Shown here piece by piece: positions 47,801-60,574 of a DNA stretch of 64,000 nt. The stretch lies in the NCBI GenBank assembly GCA_040954595.2, contig JBECUI020000029.1, positions 1-64,000 of the forward strand, given 5' to 3'. The notes below the pieces were generated by a model. That model worked only from the letters and a program-made list of their open reading frames with translations. It searched no databases and was not told the DNA's origin. Position numbers and translations under genes: made by a program. The DNA comes from Balanoglossus misakiensis. Taxonomy: Eukaryota; Hemichordata. The stretch's first letter is position 1. Every line of letters begins with the position of its first letter.

Positions 47801-50800
47801 GGAGAGCTCCATTGACTGGTCATTCATACTGTTTTCATTCATTCATTGCGGCATCAATATATTTTATCTATTCTAGCCGAAGAGCTTGGCACCTGTTGAA
47901 ATGAACTCATCTGCTGTGGGCCAGTTTATTGGTGGCAGTTGAGCTGAGGAGAGCACCTTCCTTCCCGGCACGCCACCAAGTAAAGTTCCACGCCGCCCAC
48001 CACAGATGCCAGCATTCATTCATGCGAGTGAGTGTAATTGCAAATTTGCCTATTCTAGATCTGTAATGGAAATGGAGAAAGTACCTTATATTTTCTGTAA
48101 AATAGACATTTAATTGGCAAGCCGTCCTGCATCAATTATTAATTGTGTACATGCACTAAAGCGCCCTCACTGCTGGGTGTGTTGTATGGTCTTTAACCCT
48201 GTTTCAAATTAGAGTACTTTCTGCAATTTCAAGACAGATCTTACGTGCCATTGGAGAGCTCCATTGACTGGTCATTCATACTGTTTTCATTCATTCATTG
48301 CGGCATCAATATATTTTATCTATTCTAGCCAAAGAGCTTGGCACCTGTTGAAATGAACTCATCTGCTGTGGGCCAGTTTATTGGTGGCAGTTGAGCTGAG
48401 GAGAGCACCTTCCTTCCCGGCACGCCACCAAGTAAAGTTCCACGCCGCCCACCACAGATGCCAGCATTCATTCATGCGAGTGAGTGTAATTGCAAATTTG
48501 CCTATTCTAGATTCTTACGTGCCATTGGAGAGCTCCATTGACTGGTCATTCATACTGTTTTCATTCATTCATTGCGGCATCAATATATTTTATCTATTCT
48601 AGCCAAAGAGCTTGGCACCTGTTGAAATGAACTCATCTGCTGTGGGCCAGTTTATTGGTGGCAGTTGAGCTGAGGAGAGCACCTTCCTTCCCGGCACGCC
48701 ACCAAGTAAAGTTCCACGCCGCCCACCACAGATGCCAGCATTCATTCATGCGAGTGAGTGTAATTGCAAATTTGCCTATTCTAGAATCTTACGTGCCATT
48801 GGAGAGCTCCATTGACTGGTCATTCATACTGTTTTCATTCATTCATTGCGGCATCAATATATTTTATCTATTCTAGCCAAAGAGCTTGGCACCTGTTGAA
48901 ATGAACTCATCTGCTGTGGGCCAGTTTATTGGTGGCAGTTGAGCTGAGGAGAGCACCTTCCTTCCCGGCACGCCACCAAGTAAAGTTCCACGCCGCCCAC
49001 CACAGATGCCAGCATTCATTCATGCGAGTGAGTGTAATTGCAAATTTGCCTATTCTAGATCTGTAATGGAAATGGAGAAAGTACCTTATATTTTCTGTAA
49101 AATAGACATTTAATTGGCAAGCCGTCCTGCATCAATTATTAATTGTGTACATGCACTAAAGCGCCCTCACTGCTGGGTGTGTTGTATGGTCTTTAACCCT
49201 GTTTCAAATTAGAGTACTTTCTGCAATTTCAAGACAGATCTTACGTGCCATTGGAGAGCTCCATTGACTGGTCATTCATACTGTTTTCATTCATTCATTG
49301 CGGCATCAATATATTTTATCTATTCTAGCCAAAGAGCTTGGCACCTGTTGAAATGAACTCATCTGCTGTGGGCCAGTTTATTGGTGGCAGTTGAGCTGAG
49401 GAGAGCACCTTCCTTCCCGGCACGCCACCAAGTAAAGTTCCACGCCGCCCACCACAGATGCCAGCATTCATTCATGCGAGTGAGTGTAATTGCAAATTTG
49501 CCTATTCTAGATCTGTAATGGAAATGGAGAAAGTACCTTATATTTTCTGTAAAATAGACATTTAATTGGCAAGCCGTCCTGCATCAATTATTAATTGTGT
49601 ACATGCACTAAAGCGCCCTCACTGCTGGGTGTGTTGTATGGTCTTTAACCCTGTTTCAAATTAGAGTACTTTCTGCAATTTCAAGACAGATCTTACGTGC
49701 CATTGGAGAGCTCCATTGACTGGTCATTCATACTGTTTTCATTCATTCATTGCGGCATCAATATATTTTATCTATTCTAGCCAAAGAGCTTGGCACCTGT
49801 TGAAATGAACTCATCTGCTGTGGGCCAGTTTATTGGTGGCAGTTGAGCTGAGGAGAGCACCTTCCTTCCCGGCACGCCACCAAGTAAAGTTCCACGCCGC
49901 CCACCACAGATGCCAGCATTCATTCATGCGAGTGAGTGTAATTGCAAATTTGCCTATTCTAGATCTGTAATGGAAATGGAGAAAGTACCTTATATTTTCT
50001 GTAAAATAGACATTTAATTGGCAAGCCGTCCTGCATCAATTATTAATTGTGTACATGCACTAAAGCGCCCTCACTGCTGGGTGTGTTGTATGGTCTTTAA
50101 CCCTGTTTCAAATTAGAGTACTTTCTGCAATTTCAAGACAGATCTTACGTGCCATTGGAGAGCTCCATTGACTGGTCATTCATACTGTTTTCATTCATTC
50201 ATTGCGGCATCAATATATTTTATCTATTCTAGCCAAAGAGCTTGGCACCTGTTGAAATGAACTCATCTGCTGTGGGCCAGTTTATTGGTGGCAGTTGAGC
50301 TGAGGAGAGCACCTTCCTTCCCGGCACGCCACCAAGTAAAGTTCCACGCCGCCCACCACAGATGCCAGCATTCATTCATGCGAGTGAGTGTAATTGCAAA
50401 TTTGCCTATTCTAGATCTGTAATGGAAATGGAGAAAGTACCTTATATTTTCTGTAAAATAGACATTTAATTGGCAAGCCGTCCTGCATCAATTATTAATT
50501 GTGTACATGCACTAAAGCGCCCTCACTGCTGGGTGTGTTGTATGGTCTTTAACCCTGTTTCAAATTAGAGTACTTTCTGCAATTTCAAGACAGATCTTAC
50601 GTGCCATTGGAGAGCTCCATTGACTGGTCATTCATACTGTTTTCATTCATTCATTGCGGCATCAATATATTTTATCTATTCTAGCCAAAGAGCTTGGCAC
50701 CTGTTGAAATGAACTCATCTGCTGTGGGCCAGTTTATTGGTGGCAGTTGAGCTGAGGAGAGCACCTTCCTTCCCGGCACGCCACCAAGTAAAGTTCCACG

Positions 50801-52421
50801 CCGCCCACCACAGATGCCAGCATTCATTCATGCGAGTGAGTGTAATTGCAAATTTGCCTATTCTAGATCTGTAATGGAAATGGAGAAAGTACCTTATATT
50901 TTCTGTAAAATAGACATTTAATTGGCAAGCCGTCCTGCATCAATTATTAATTGTGTACATGCACTAAAGCGCCCTCACTGCTGGGTGTGTTGTATGGTCT
51001 TTAACCCTGTTTCAAATTAGAGTACTTTCTGCAATTTCAAGACAGATCTTACGTGCCATTGGAGAGCTCCATTGACTGGTCATTCATACTGTTTTCATTC
51101 ATTCATTGCGGCATCAATATATTTTATCTATTCTAGCCAAAGAGCTTGGCACCTGTTGAAATGAACTCATCTGCTGTGGGCCAGTTTATTGGTGGCAGTT
51201 GAGCTGAGGAGAGCACCTTCCTTCCCGGCACGCCACCAAGTAAAGTTCCACGCCGCCCACCACAGATGCCAGCATTCATTCATGCGAGTGAGTGTAATTG
51301 CAAATTTGCCTATTCTAGATCTGTAATGGAAATGGAGAAAGTACCTTATATTTTCTGTAAAATAGACATTTAATTGGCAAGCCGTCCTGCATCAATTATT
51401 AATTGTGTACATGCACTAAAGCGCCCTCACTGCTGGGTGTGTTGTATGGTCTTTAACCCTGTTTCAAATTAGAGTACTTTCTGCAATTTCAAGACAGATC
51501 TTACGTGCCATTGGAGAGCTCCATTGACTGGTCATTCATACTGTTTTCATTCATTCATTGCGGCATCAATATATTTTATCTATTCTAGCCAAAGAGCTTG
51601 GCACCTGTTGAAATGAACTCATCTGCTGTGGGCCAGTTTATTGGTGGCAGTTGAGCTGAGGAGAGCACCTTCTTTCCCGGCACGCCACCAAGTAAAGTTC
51701 CACGCCGCCCACCACAGATGCCAGCATTCATTCATGCGAGTGAGTGTAATTGCAAATTTGCCTATTTACGTGCCATTGGAGAGCTCCATTGACTGGTCAT
51801 TCATACTGTTTTCATTCATTCATTGCGGCATCAATATATTTTATCTATTCTAGCCAAAGAGCTTGGCACCTGTTGAAATGAACTCATCTGCTGTGGGCCA
51901 GTTTATTGGTGGCAGTTGAGCTGAGGAGAGCACCTTCCTTCCCGGCACGCCACCAAGTAAAGTTCCACGCCGCCCACCACAGATGCCAGCATTCATTCAT
52001 GCGAGTGAGTGTAATTGCAAATTTGCCTATTCTAGATCTGTAATGGAAATGGAGAAAGTACCTTATATTTTCTGTAAAATAGACATTTAATTGGCAAGCC
52101 GTCCTGCATCAATTATTAATTGTGTACATGCACTAAAGCGCCCTCACTGCTGGGTGTGTTGTATGGTCTTTAACCCTGTTTCAAATTAGAGTACTTTCTG
52201 CAATTTCAAGACAGATCTTACGTGCCATTGGAGAGCTCCATTGACTGGTCATTCATACTGTTTTCATTCATTCATTGCGGCATCAATATATTTTATCTAT
52301 TCTAGCCAAAGAGCTTGGCACCTGTTGAAATGAACTCATCTGCTGTGGGCCAGTTTATTGGTGGCAGTTGAGCTGAGGAGAGCACCTTCCTTCCCGGCAC
52401 GCCACCAAGTAAAGTTCCACG
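41836..52421 (+). repeat. Satellite array C
   Basis: Same length and same order of monomers as array A, including the single s275, the three s265 and the CCGAAG variant near 47876. Confidence 0.97.
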
Positions 52422-53312
52422 TGCATTCCTGGCCCTGGTTTTATTTATGTTTACAGACAATATTGCATTTTTGTACAAGTATTTTAATCAACTATAAATT
52501 TTGAATGTGTCATTTACCTGAACCGGTCATGTTGACCAGAATGATACATTTCTGCCTTCACTCACCCTATAAATATGTGATTGAGACATAGGTCATTTGC
52601 ATAAGCTAACATACCAGAAAGTAAGCATATCTGTTGTTTTCCCTGTGTCACTGCCATCAAAGTAAAAATTAGACGTTGTGTAGAGCAAACTCCAATTTTT
52701 TGTTCTCAATAAACATGGATGAATTACATAGAATGTGTTTGTTGTTTACAGTCTTTAAATGACACATTAGATTATGCACTTTACAAAACGTTTCTGAGAA
52801 ACAAGTGACTAACTAGTTTCTTTCCACTGTGGCCAACGTGGTTCACTGTTTGTGTCAGAATCTCTCTGTTTTGCAAGGATTTTGAAATCATAGTGGTGAC
52901 ATGCATAGTGAAAATCAGCTACTTTCAAATGTCCGTCATGTTCATGCTGTAATTGAATTTTCAAAGCTGGGCTGGCGTGTTTTTTCTTATTTACATAAGT
53001 ATCACACTTTATACATGTATCTTCATGGGGTTTTTTGAGTCCCGTATTTAGGTCCTCTCTCACAATTTTACGAAATATCGTATAACTGACAGTTGTTCTT
53101 CCCAGAAGAGATTGGTTGGTTATGAACTCTCGGTGTAACTGCGATATACTGTGGGCCGGCGCCAGGTACGGTTTAAATCGAGGATTCCTGCAGTAGTGAG
53201 ATTCTACAATTCTGTGCCTGCGTACGTGTTCAGTGATATCAGTCAGCAAATTTGGATTGAGTTTCCGACGATGCCCTTTGTGTCGGCCCCTTGCATCTGG
53301 CATCAGACCAGT
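52422..53312 (+). repeat. 902-bp duplication of the unit's left end, unit C
   Basis: Copy of 17770-18660; it leads through an 84-bp flank into unit D. Confidence 0.93.
52809..53303 (-). pseudogene. Truncated N-half gene copy, unit C
   Basis: 164-codon remnant, same as in units A and B. Confidence 0.8.
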
Positions 53313-53426
53313 AAAGTTCCATGTGCATTCCTGGCCCTGGTTTTATTTATGTTTACAGACAATATTGCATTTTTGTACAAGTATTTTAATCAACTATAAA
53401 TTTTGAATGTGTCATTTACCTGAACC

Positions 53427-53504
53427 GGTCATGTTGACCAGAATGATACATTTCTGCCTTCACTCACCCTATAAATATGTGATTGAGACATAGGTCATTT
53501 GCAT
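53427..53504 (+). promoter_or_regulatory. ERE-like palindrome, TATA box and octamer cluster, unit D
   Basis: Copy of the 31-108 cluster; palindrome at 53427-53439. Confidence 0.4.
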
Positions 53505-53710
53505 AAGCTAACATACCAGAAAGTAAGCATATCTGATGTTTTCCCTGTGTCACTGCCATCAAAGTAAAAATTAGACGTTGTGTAGAGCAAACTCCAATTT
53601 TTTGTTCTCAATAAACATGGATGAATTACATAGAATGTGTTTGTTGTTTACAGTCTTTAAATGACACATTAGATTATGCACTTTACAAAACGTTTCTGAG
53701 AAACAAGTGA

Positions 53711-54673
53711 CTAACTAGTTTCTTTCCACTGTGGCCAACGTGGTTCACTGTTTGTGTCAGAATCTCTCTGTTTTGCAAGGATTTTGAAATCATAGTGGTG
53801 ACATGCATAGTGAAAATCAGCTACTTTCAAATGTCCGTCATGTTCATGCTGTAATTGAATTTTCAAAGCTGGGCTGGCGTGTTTTTTCTTATTTACATAA
53901 GTATCACACTTTATACATGTATCTTCATGGGGTTTTCTGAGTCCCGTATTTAGGTCCTCTCTCACAATTTTACGAAATATCGTATAACTGACAGTTGTTC
54001 TTCCCAGAAGAGATTGGTTGGTTATGAACTCTCGGTGTAACTGCGATATACTGTGGTCCGGTGCCAGGTACGGTTTAAATCGAGGATTCCTGCAGTAGTG
54101 AGATTCTACAATTCTGTGCCTGCGTACGTGTTCAGTGATATCAGTCAGCAAATTTGGATTGAGTTTCCGACGATGCCCTTTGTGTCGGCCCCTTGCATCT
54201 GGCATCAGACCAGTTGAACAGTGCATCATTTTGCTTAGAACGGTTCTAGTCCGCCTCTCACTAATGCCAAATAATTTCAGGAATGCATTTTTGCAGACAG
54301 TAACCGTTTCACCGCCTTCATTCACCAGGTGATAACGAACCGATTTCTTGTGTGACTTCATCTGCATATCCATCAGTTTGTAGAGCATCAAGTTCTGTTC
54401 ATTATACACGCGACCATCAAAATATTTTCTCGTGGTGCCTAAAACATGCGTACTCCCAAGCTTCCGCATACAATTCCCTTGAACGCAGGCGCATTCCAAG
54501 GAAAGACTGTCAATATCTGGAAAAGGGCGATTTTTCCTTGGTTTTTGTCTCGGACACGTCTTTTTAGAATTCCTACGTGGCTTGTTGGCTCGAGCTGACA
54601 GTTCGGTTCTGCGTTGCTGCCACACAGGAATGGGTTCCCACGCATAAGCAACTCCCCGGCAGGCCATGGTCAC
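53711..54673 (-). CDS. N-terminal half of DDE-transposase-like protein, unit D
   Basis: 320 aa, identical to the unit B protein (Met69). Confidence 0.75.
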   Translation of the reverse strand: MTMACRGVAYAWEPIPVWQQRRTELSARANKPRRNSKKTCPRQKPRKNRPFPDIDSLSLECACVQGNCMRKLGSTHVLGTTRKYFDGRVYNEQNLMLYKLMDMQMKSHKKSVRYHLVNEGGETVTVCKNAFLKLFGISERRTRTVLSKMMHCSTGLMPDARGRHKGHRRKLNPNLLTDITEHVRRHRIVESHYCRNPRFKPYLAPDHSISQLHREFITNQSLLGRTTVSYTIFRKIVREDLNTGLRKPHEDTCIKCDTYVNKKKHASPALKIQLQHEHDGHLKVADFHYACHHYDFKILAKQRDSDTNSEPRWPQWKETS

Positions 54674-54714
54674 AGCTGAAGTATTTGTTCAAGTACTGAC
54701 TGACTAAACGCGGC

Positions 54715-55848
54715 ATGGAACAAACGAACGAACGACTTCACGTTCGGAAAAAAAATCGTTGCGAGCTGTTGGGTGCATGCCTCTATAGTTGTCGGCAACC
54801 GTTCTTTTTTATTGCTAAACAATGCTGTCAGAGCATGGAAGGTGTGGTGGAAAACGAACAGAGGTTTTGTACGACCAACGATTGGATGGTGCTACATATG
54901 GACTTCCACAAGTCATTGCCGGTTCCTAAACTCAGCTCTGAAGACTTTTACTTTAAATCGAAATTGCAAATGAAGCTCCTTGGAATTTACAACGGGACAA
55001 CGGAAAAGATGCATTGTTATGTATGGACAGAGCTCGATAGCAGAAAGTCTCCCGATGAAGTTATTACCTGTCTAAATCACTTTTTTTATAACTCGGGTGT
55101 GACCAGCAGACATGCAGTTATTTACAGCGACAACTGCCGTGCCGAATTCAAGTGTGGGAAGTTAATGTTTTACTATGACTATCTGTTACGAAAGGGCGTG
55201 TTTCGACGAATTGACTATAAAACTCTTGTGGCTGGACACACGTACTCCACCTGTGACCGAGTTTTTGCGTCCATTGAAAGGCATGCAAGTCGTTTCCAGA
55301 GTATAGAGACACCTCACGATTGGACATCTGTGATTCGAGGATCTTCTCTGAATGGGAACATTGGAGTTACGGAGATGACTCACAGAGACTTTTTCAATTA
55401 TTCTGATTTCCTGAAAAATGAGTACGTTGTGCGTTATGCAGATACAAACAATGTAACTTTTTACTACCAAGCCATGCACTATTTTAATTTTGGAGAAGGA
55501 GAAAGGCTTGATACCGACGGCAACCTCAGAACATTTAGTCATGCAGATAAAGTTTGGGTGAGAACATCTCTAGATCCAAGCGAGACCCCGATTGTAGTCG
55601 ACTTTAGAAAGAAGAAGCAGAACCGGCGTTTACAAGATTGTACGCTGAACAAACTTTATCAGGAACGTCGACCACTGGCGAGCAAAGTTTGGCGGGATCT
55701 TCAGAGTTTAGCCAAAAATTACCTGTCTCCGGAGGCAATAGAATTTTATAGGAATCTACCGCTTCAGGAGAGTAGTGGCACCTCTGCAGACCCGTACGCC
55801 TTTCATGATGATGACGACGACGATGATGATGATATGGGCGGTGGTTGA
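54715..55848 (+). CDS. C-terminal catalytic half of DDE-transposase-like protein, unit D
   Basis: 377 aa, identical to the other copies. Confidence 0.75.
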   Translation: MEQTNERLHVRKKNRCELLGACLYSCRQPFFFIAKQCCQSMEGVVENEQRFCTTNDWMVLHMDFHKSLPVPKLSSEDFYFKSKLQMKLLGIYNGTTEKMHCYVWTELDSRKSPDEVITCLNHFFYNSGVTSRHAVIYSDNCRAEFKCGKLMFYYDYLLRKGVFRRIDYKTLVAGHTYSTCDRVFASIERHASRFQSIETPHDWTSVIRGSSLNGNIGVTEMTHRDFFNYSDFLKNEYVVRYADTNNVTFYYQAMHYFNFGEGERLDTDGNLRTFSHADKVWVRTSLDPSETPIVVDFRKKKQNRRLQDCTLNKLYQERRPLASKVWRDLQSLAKNYLSPEAIEFYRNLPLQESSGTSADPYAFHDDDDDDDDDMGGG

Positions 55849-56216
55849 ATAAACTGTCCTTTTCATGACGACAGTGATTTTGGATATTTGATGTGCGTGC
55901 ACAGTTTATATGTAATATTTTCACACGAACGAGTTTTGACTGAATTTGATTAAAGAATGTACTCGATAATTAACAAATGTGCTGAATCGTGGTTATTATG
56001 TTGTTAATTTTTGTTTGTTTGTTTGTTTGTTTGTTTGTTTGTTTGTTTGTAAACAATTTCCGTTCATTCAACTGGCTACAAAGTTGGATTTTTGTACTGG
56101 GAAGCGATAAACTCGCACATCAAAACCGGGGAGACTCGATCATTTTTCCCTGCAGGTAGCCTGAAAAGCACCCGGGCAGAGATTACGTCATATATGGTCC
56201 ACTTTAATACGAAATT

Positions 56217-56256
56217 ATGCAAATGTGACATTTCACGGAAACGGCGTATATAAAAG
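56217..56256 (+). promoter_or_regulatory. SET gene core promoter, unit D
   Basis: Octamer and TATATAAAAG (56247-56256), unchanged. Confidence 0.65.
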
Positions 56257-56347
56257 CGACCCTGGGCTATTGTTCGGAATGCGTCATCGACGAGAGAGTG
56301 ACTGATAATTCTTCTACCTCGAGTCAACCATTCTGTATATACTGAAC

Positions 56348-57685
56348 ATGGCTAGCTGGCGCAGGAAGAGACAAGGCAATGTGCGGTCTGTAATCAACGA
56401 ACGGCACCGCTCAGTTCAGTGTCCCTTTCTTCAAAAGTGGATCGGTGAGCAATTGGTATTTTCAGGTCGTTCAGAGGATGAAGTCCAGTCCAGTACTGTA
56501 TTTGAGAGCTACAAATGTTGGGTTGAAAACTATTCGTCGGCGGACAATCAAGTAATGATTATGGTTACTAAAGCTCGATTTTTCAAGGTGAGAATGATCG
56601 CATTTTTCTTTCCCCCCCCCCCCCTCCCTCCCTCCCTCCCCCAAGGGACTCGTTTTCTGTCTCTTTTAAACCTGTAACTTAACGAAAAGGAAGTTTTTCA
56701 CATATCTCTTCGTTGACACTATAGCAATTTGGAGCGCGGATGCTTCAAGAGAAGAGCGTTACCAAATCAAAGTCGGCCGGGGTTAATATTTATAGAGGTG
56801 TTCGTCTGAAAGCTGGTTCGCGAAGAATCTCAACGGGGAAACCTGAGCACAGTGTACTTCAGACCAGGGCAAGGGCATTTCTTGATGACGCCAGCGTGAC
56901 CGTTCCGATCGAGGTAAGAATGGTGTTTTGTTTGGACTAGGACAATAGAACGTTGCAATGAGTGTGTCAATGGGTGTCCAAGTGCAAACGTGGTCTGCTT
57001 CTGTCCACAAATGCCATTAATTTTTGGCAGGATTTATAAAATTGTCAATGAAGAATACAAAAATGAAAAACAACAGTTAATAGCAAACTGGTAGGATTGC
57101 AAGGGCTTGTAAAACGGTACACACTGTACCAGGAAGTTTGCAACACTAATGAAGAATGTATATGATATATTTAGGTGAGAACTGTTCGCGATCGCCGGGA
57201 CGCAGGACGGTGCGCGTTTTCGACGAGGGATATTCAAGCCTGGGACGTCGTCTGCGAATACCGGGGCACGGTTATTAGCGTTGAAGAAGCTAGTCGGCGT
57301 GATGAGCTTTACAGGGCAGAGGGGAAACGACCACGCATGTTCCATCTCTACATTGGAAAGAGACACGTTGTGTGAGTGTATCACTTAGTCGAATATATGG
57401 TCATATATTGCAAAGCATCTGTCGAAATAGAAAACGTAATATTGTCTATATTTTCCTCATTAACGCAGCATTGACGGATACGATGTCCCAGCCGGTGAAG
57501 AAAATTTAGCAGGCCTAATAAATCACAGTCAGCAGAACGCCAACTTGGTACCGGTTCGGATCGGAGAGCGCCTGGTTTTCTTTGCAACCAGGAATCTTTG
57601 TCAGGGAGTAGAGCTTTTGTATGATTACGGTGACGGGGGTGAAGAGGATTTCTTCAGTGGTTCTCAAACTTTTCCTGAAAATTAA
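56348..57685 (+). CDS. KMT5A-like SET-domain methyltransferase, unit D
   Basis: Exons 56348-56587, 56725-56913, 57175-57371 and 57469-57685; intact frame, with the B-type intron 1 tract. Confidence 0.82.
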
Positions 57686-58588
57686 GGCATTAACACATCA
57701 ACGCTTCGGGGTGTCGTAACGGCGGCGCGGCGGGGGGGGGGGGGACGTGAAAATGTTTGTATCAGGAACAAAATTCCCGTGCAAATCACCTTGATCCGGG
57801 TGGGTGGACTATTCGCGACAAATGTTGAAATCATACAAAGCATTTTACTTAATTAACCCATTTTTTTCATTTATTTGTTTACAGTTTACAACGTCATAGA
57901 GAAGTTGAACTAGAGACTGGATCAGCGTGGGTGACACCATAGTACACCAATGTTTTCTTCAGTTTGATTCAATTGTAATTTAAAACTGAGATTGCCTAAC
58001 GCTTTCCCAGATTTTTTTAACCACTGAGAAACTGTGGGTTTTTTTCTGGGTTTTGGTGCGAGGTGATCTCAGTCAGTGGTGTTAATTTAATTAATCATTT
58101 TCTTTTCCTATTTACGTCGACTGAAATGTATTTTGATAGGTGATAGTCATACCATAAAAAAAATCTTACGGCGCGACTGCCAAAATGTACATTTATTTGT
58201 CCGTTCCAAGTTATTTTGTGTATGTGTGATGGGTGCCGGTGACTGTGCAGGGTTGATTTCCCTAGAGCGACTGTTATATTCGTTTTCCAACGATGATGAA
58301 TTTACATGTTATTTGCTTGGCATTTTGACGCAGAGACACTTCTGAAAACACAAACCTATTAATTATGCCACGGGTGTAAATTGATCACATTAAAAGAGGC
58401 TTTAGACGTTTGCCGCGAGCTCCTGGTGGGCAGAATCTTGTCAGCCCAAATTTGACTATAAGTACATAGCCAATGATGTGACGCTCTCCCACATCCTTCG
58501 CCGCGCCTTTTCGCTGATTTACAGCATCTTGCGTAAACACTGTCATTTGATCTTGCTTGGCAGAAGTCAACTTGCTCTATACTACATT

Positions 58589-60106
58589 ATGGCGGCCAAG
58601 CTCAACTGCATATCAGATAATGCCAAGGAGCGTTTGAGAGGCATCCTCGCCAGAAGGAGTCGCGTTTCCGGTGACTGTGTGCTCTGGACGGGTGCAGCTT
58701 GTCGAAACGGCTATGGCTCTATTACGTTCAGAGATGAGAACACTCTAACCGCCTATGTCCATCACATTGCACTCCTAATTAACGGAGTGCAATTGGTGGG
58801 CAGGCGGTTAGAGTGTTCTCATCTTTGCAACGAAAAGCTATGCATCCGCCCAGAGCACATTGTCCAGGAAACGCGACTCCTAAACATTTCACGAAAGACG
58901 TGCTTTAAATCCCCAAAAGGGGAGTGTCACCACGATCCCAGGTGCCTAAGGTGAGTAATCCTCTTCTCATTTGATATGTATTGTGTGACCCTGCAGTTGA
59001 AACGCTTTCATCAATAATTTGCGGCGCGTGGGTAATCTCGGTGTTATTGACAATGCAGCCGGCCCAAACATTTTTAAATTAACACTGTTTCTGACTGTAT
59101 TAACGAAATGTCCAATTTGCAAGTAGCCTATAGACAACCCTTTTGAATGAGTTTTGTCTCGTTGAGATTTTATACATAAGGAACAATCTAGATTTATTTT
59201 AGAAGACACTGTTCTTTTAAAACAGCTAGCATAATACAGCTAAATTTCGGAATTTCCGGACAATTTTCGGAATTCCTTTTAAATTTGAGAAATTTTTCAT
59301 CAGATATAAGTGTTACTATTTATTGGACATGTTTTTATCATTGTTTACTTTTTAAGGTCATTCTCACCCCCCCCCCCCCCAAAAAAAGCCGCTTTAGGCT
59401 TCATGTTCAGTAAAAAATCTGGAAAGTTCAGCTGAATTTTACACTGATCACACATTTTTGGGAAGGTCTGGCGCAAAATAAAGGATGACAAATGTAAATC
59501 TAATGTCACATTTGTAAACCTCTAAGTATTGTACACTCATTCTATTAAGTATATGCAAATAGTACGGATAATTTTTTCGGAATGTGGAATTCCGAAATTA
59601 GTTCGGAACGTGTTAGCAGTGAAGAGATCACCACTGAGGGTTGGAAGGCCTTGCCAGAAATTAACGCGTAAAGTACGCCCTCACAGGCCATGTAAACAAG
59701 GTCAAATAAGGCCGTCTGGCAAACGAATGATTAATTCAACGCGCCATTTGAGCCGAGCTGAGTTGGTCTGAGTTGCGTATCACACAGACTTAGGCTGAAT
59801 GTCAGTGGAGTAACCAGTCCGTTTTAGATTTACCAATGATGTGAATTTAATTTCTTCACCCAGAAAAACAGAACACAACTTGTCTGCAACATGATGCTGG
59901 AGGTGACACATGACAGAGAAGTGGATCCGCGTTGTCAACACAGATGCCAGCATTCAAAAGGGGAGTGCCACCTGCTAAAATCAACTCATCTGCTGTTGGC
60001 CCATTTTACCTGTGGCAACTGTTCAGAGGAGACAACGTTTATTCCGTGCAAGCCAACACGCAATGTTGGGGTCTACCTGTCAACACAGATGCAAGCATTC
60101 ATGTGA
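58589..60106 (+). CDS. I-PpoI-like His-Cys box endonuclease, unit D
   Basis: Exon 1 is 58589-58950; exon 2 starts at 59872 (long form, stop at 60106) or 59864 (short form). Active-site residues unchanged. Confidence 0.8.
59240..59601 (+). mobile_element. Possible MITE relic in the endonuclease intron, unit D
   Basis: Copy of the pair at 24588-24949. Confidence 0.3.
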
Positions 60107-60271
60107 GTGAGTATCAGGACTGACCTTGTATTTGCTGAATAATTCATAATGCCTATTTTAGAATTCTTAGAGGCATTTGGAGTTCATTGCCTGGTCAACC
60201 AAACTACACCCCTTAACAGCTGAAACAAAATGCGTATTGTGTTCATTCATTCATTGCATCAATATATATAG
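59938..60271 (+). repeat. Progenitor-like satellite monomer, unit D
   Basis: Copy of 6547-6880. Confidence 0.75.
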
Positions 60272-60531
60272 GCAACATGAGTATCAAGTAGCACTATTTG
60301 TTTACGATTGTATTCATGAAAACTTCCCACTAACAATTCCACAGTTAATATTGAACACATTTATCCAACAAGGTCAAAAGAAAAAGGGAATCTTCTGGTT
60401 CCAAAATACGCCACAAATGTGGGTCAACATACAGTGAAATATTATGGTGCTCAAATATGCAACATATCAAATCTGTCTCATCAAAGTCATGCTTTAAAAA
60501 AGAATTGAAAAGGTATTATTTATCCATTTGA
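60257..60531 (+). pseudogene. LINE reverse transcriptase fragment, unit D
   Basis: Copy of 6866-7140 with the same frameshifts. Confidence 0.6.
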
Positions 60532-60574
60532 CTGCTGTATTTTCAGAAGGAAAACAAACTGAATTTGGTTTTTC

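Larger units (their letters stand above)
34653..53396 (+). repeat. Giant tandem unit C (A/C type)
   Basis: Every landmark of unit A recurs at +34652, including the 16-base G run, the 13-base C run, the extra CCCT and the complete order of long and short monomers. Confidence 0.95.
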